Positions 63,443 through 64,000 of a stretch of 64,000 nucleotides of DNA are shown here, piece by piece. This stretch comes from Scylla paramamosain (lineage: Eukaryota > Arthropoda > Malacostraca > Decapoda > Portunidae), in contig NC_087176.1 of NCBI RefSeq assembly GCF_035594125.1, positions 19,095,091-19,159,090 on the forward strand, in the 5' to 3' direction. The stretch's first letter is position 1; each line of letters starts with the position of its first letter. The notes under the pieces were generated by a model. It saw only the letters and a program-made list of their open reading frames with translations, did not search any database and was not told the origin of the DNA. A program made the position numbers and the translations under genes.

Positions 63443-64000
63443 CCCTCCCAATTCAGTGATTTAATTTGAGCCAGGCCAAAATATCTCTCACAACAATTGC
63501 TGACAGACAGTTTTAGTTGATAGGTCCTGGCAATCTCTGCTTCATACTTCCATAATTTTCTATTACCCAGCAGCCTCCTACCTGCCCTCCTCTCCCAGCT
63601 GGAAGTGACGCGAGTATTGTAGAATCAGTTCACAGAAGTCGCGGTGCCTTTCATTCAAGTAACTGTGCATTCTGTCCTCGTGGAAGTTGTAATATCATCC
63701 GTGTCTTGCCTTTATGTTTTCTGTTATTTTTCTTGTTATTTTTCACTTGTTCCTGTCTCATATTTCTTTTTTTCTATCTTAGCCACGTTTTCCTCTCTCT
63801 GGTCTTCGTCTGGTCATCTTTTTCTTAGGTTGTCTAGTGTCCGTCTTCTGCTTTTCATTCTCTTCTTTGTTTTATTTATAGTCCTCCTCCTCCTTATGTT
63901 TGGGTTTTGTATGGTTGTCTTCTTGTTCTTTGTTAAGTTGTGTTCCTTCTTGGGTCCTCGTCCTTCATCTTCGCCTTGTTTATTATCTTTCTCCTCCTGT
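63441..64000. other. No gene recognised; T/C-rich end of window
   Basis: From about 63680 the strand is dominated by T and C with degenerate GTCTTC/TTGTT words. Nothing supported. Confidence 0.4.

Overview
This is 64 kb of animal nuclear DNA. The extreme density of long dinucleotide and trinucleotide microsatellites (GA, CA/TG, TA, TAC, GAA), several families of decayed non-LTR retrotransposons, a tRNA-derived SINE, degenerate CCTAA/TTAGG-type repeats and split exons with GT-AG junctions together suggest a decapod crustacean. No bacterial, viral or organellar gene organisation is visible. The taxon call is an inference.

Layout. 1-3.6 kb: a rearranged LINE (3' part on minus, a 5' endonuclease piece inverted on plus) running into a CA/GA microsatellite. 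3.6-10.6 kb: mostly non-coding with microsatellites. 10.6-11.9 kb: a TAC/CTG compound array and a 5'-truncated LINE on plus. 14.2-14.65 kb: a tRNA-derived SINE on minus. 17.9-19.9 kb: a second LINE family (endonuclease remnant, plus) interrupted by a truncated copy of the first family (minus). 20.3-27.2 kb: seven plus-strand exons homologous to the N-terminal half of the autophagy scaffold FIP200/RB1CC1 (Atg17/Atg11-like). The gene looks damaged: the start is ACG, one exon has an in-frame TGA, and the exon for the rest of the N-terminal ubiquitin-like domain is missing where two retrotransposon pieces (21.2-24.0 kb) now lie. 27.7-29.3 kb: a third LINE family (minus). 30-36.9 kb: possible exon remnants, a 537-bp uninterrupted GAA array, an AAT array, a 0.93-kb TG array and one well-formed but unidentified exon at 36.65 kb. 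37-52 kb: no gene recognised; microsatellites and degenerate purine-rich repeats. 52-55.76 kb: T-rich degenerate satellite with a perfect 20-bp inverted repeat and four exact 47-bp units. 55.76-57.84 kb: the only long uninterrupted non-repeat ORF, a 694-residue Lys/Glu-rich protein of unknown function (minus). Its last codons and stop resemble the adjacent satellite. 58-64 kb: microsatellites and an 83-bp tandem duplication.

The two main gene-level results are the FIP200-like exon set, whose introns and splice sites abut microsatellites, and the orphan 694-aa gene bordered by a satellite. Most other long ORFs are microsatellite translations and are not listed as genes.
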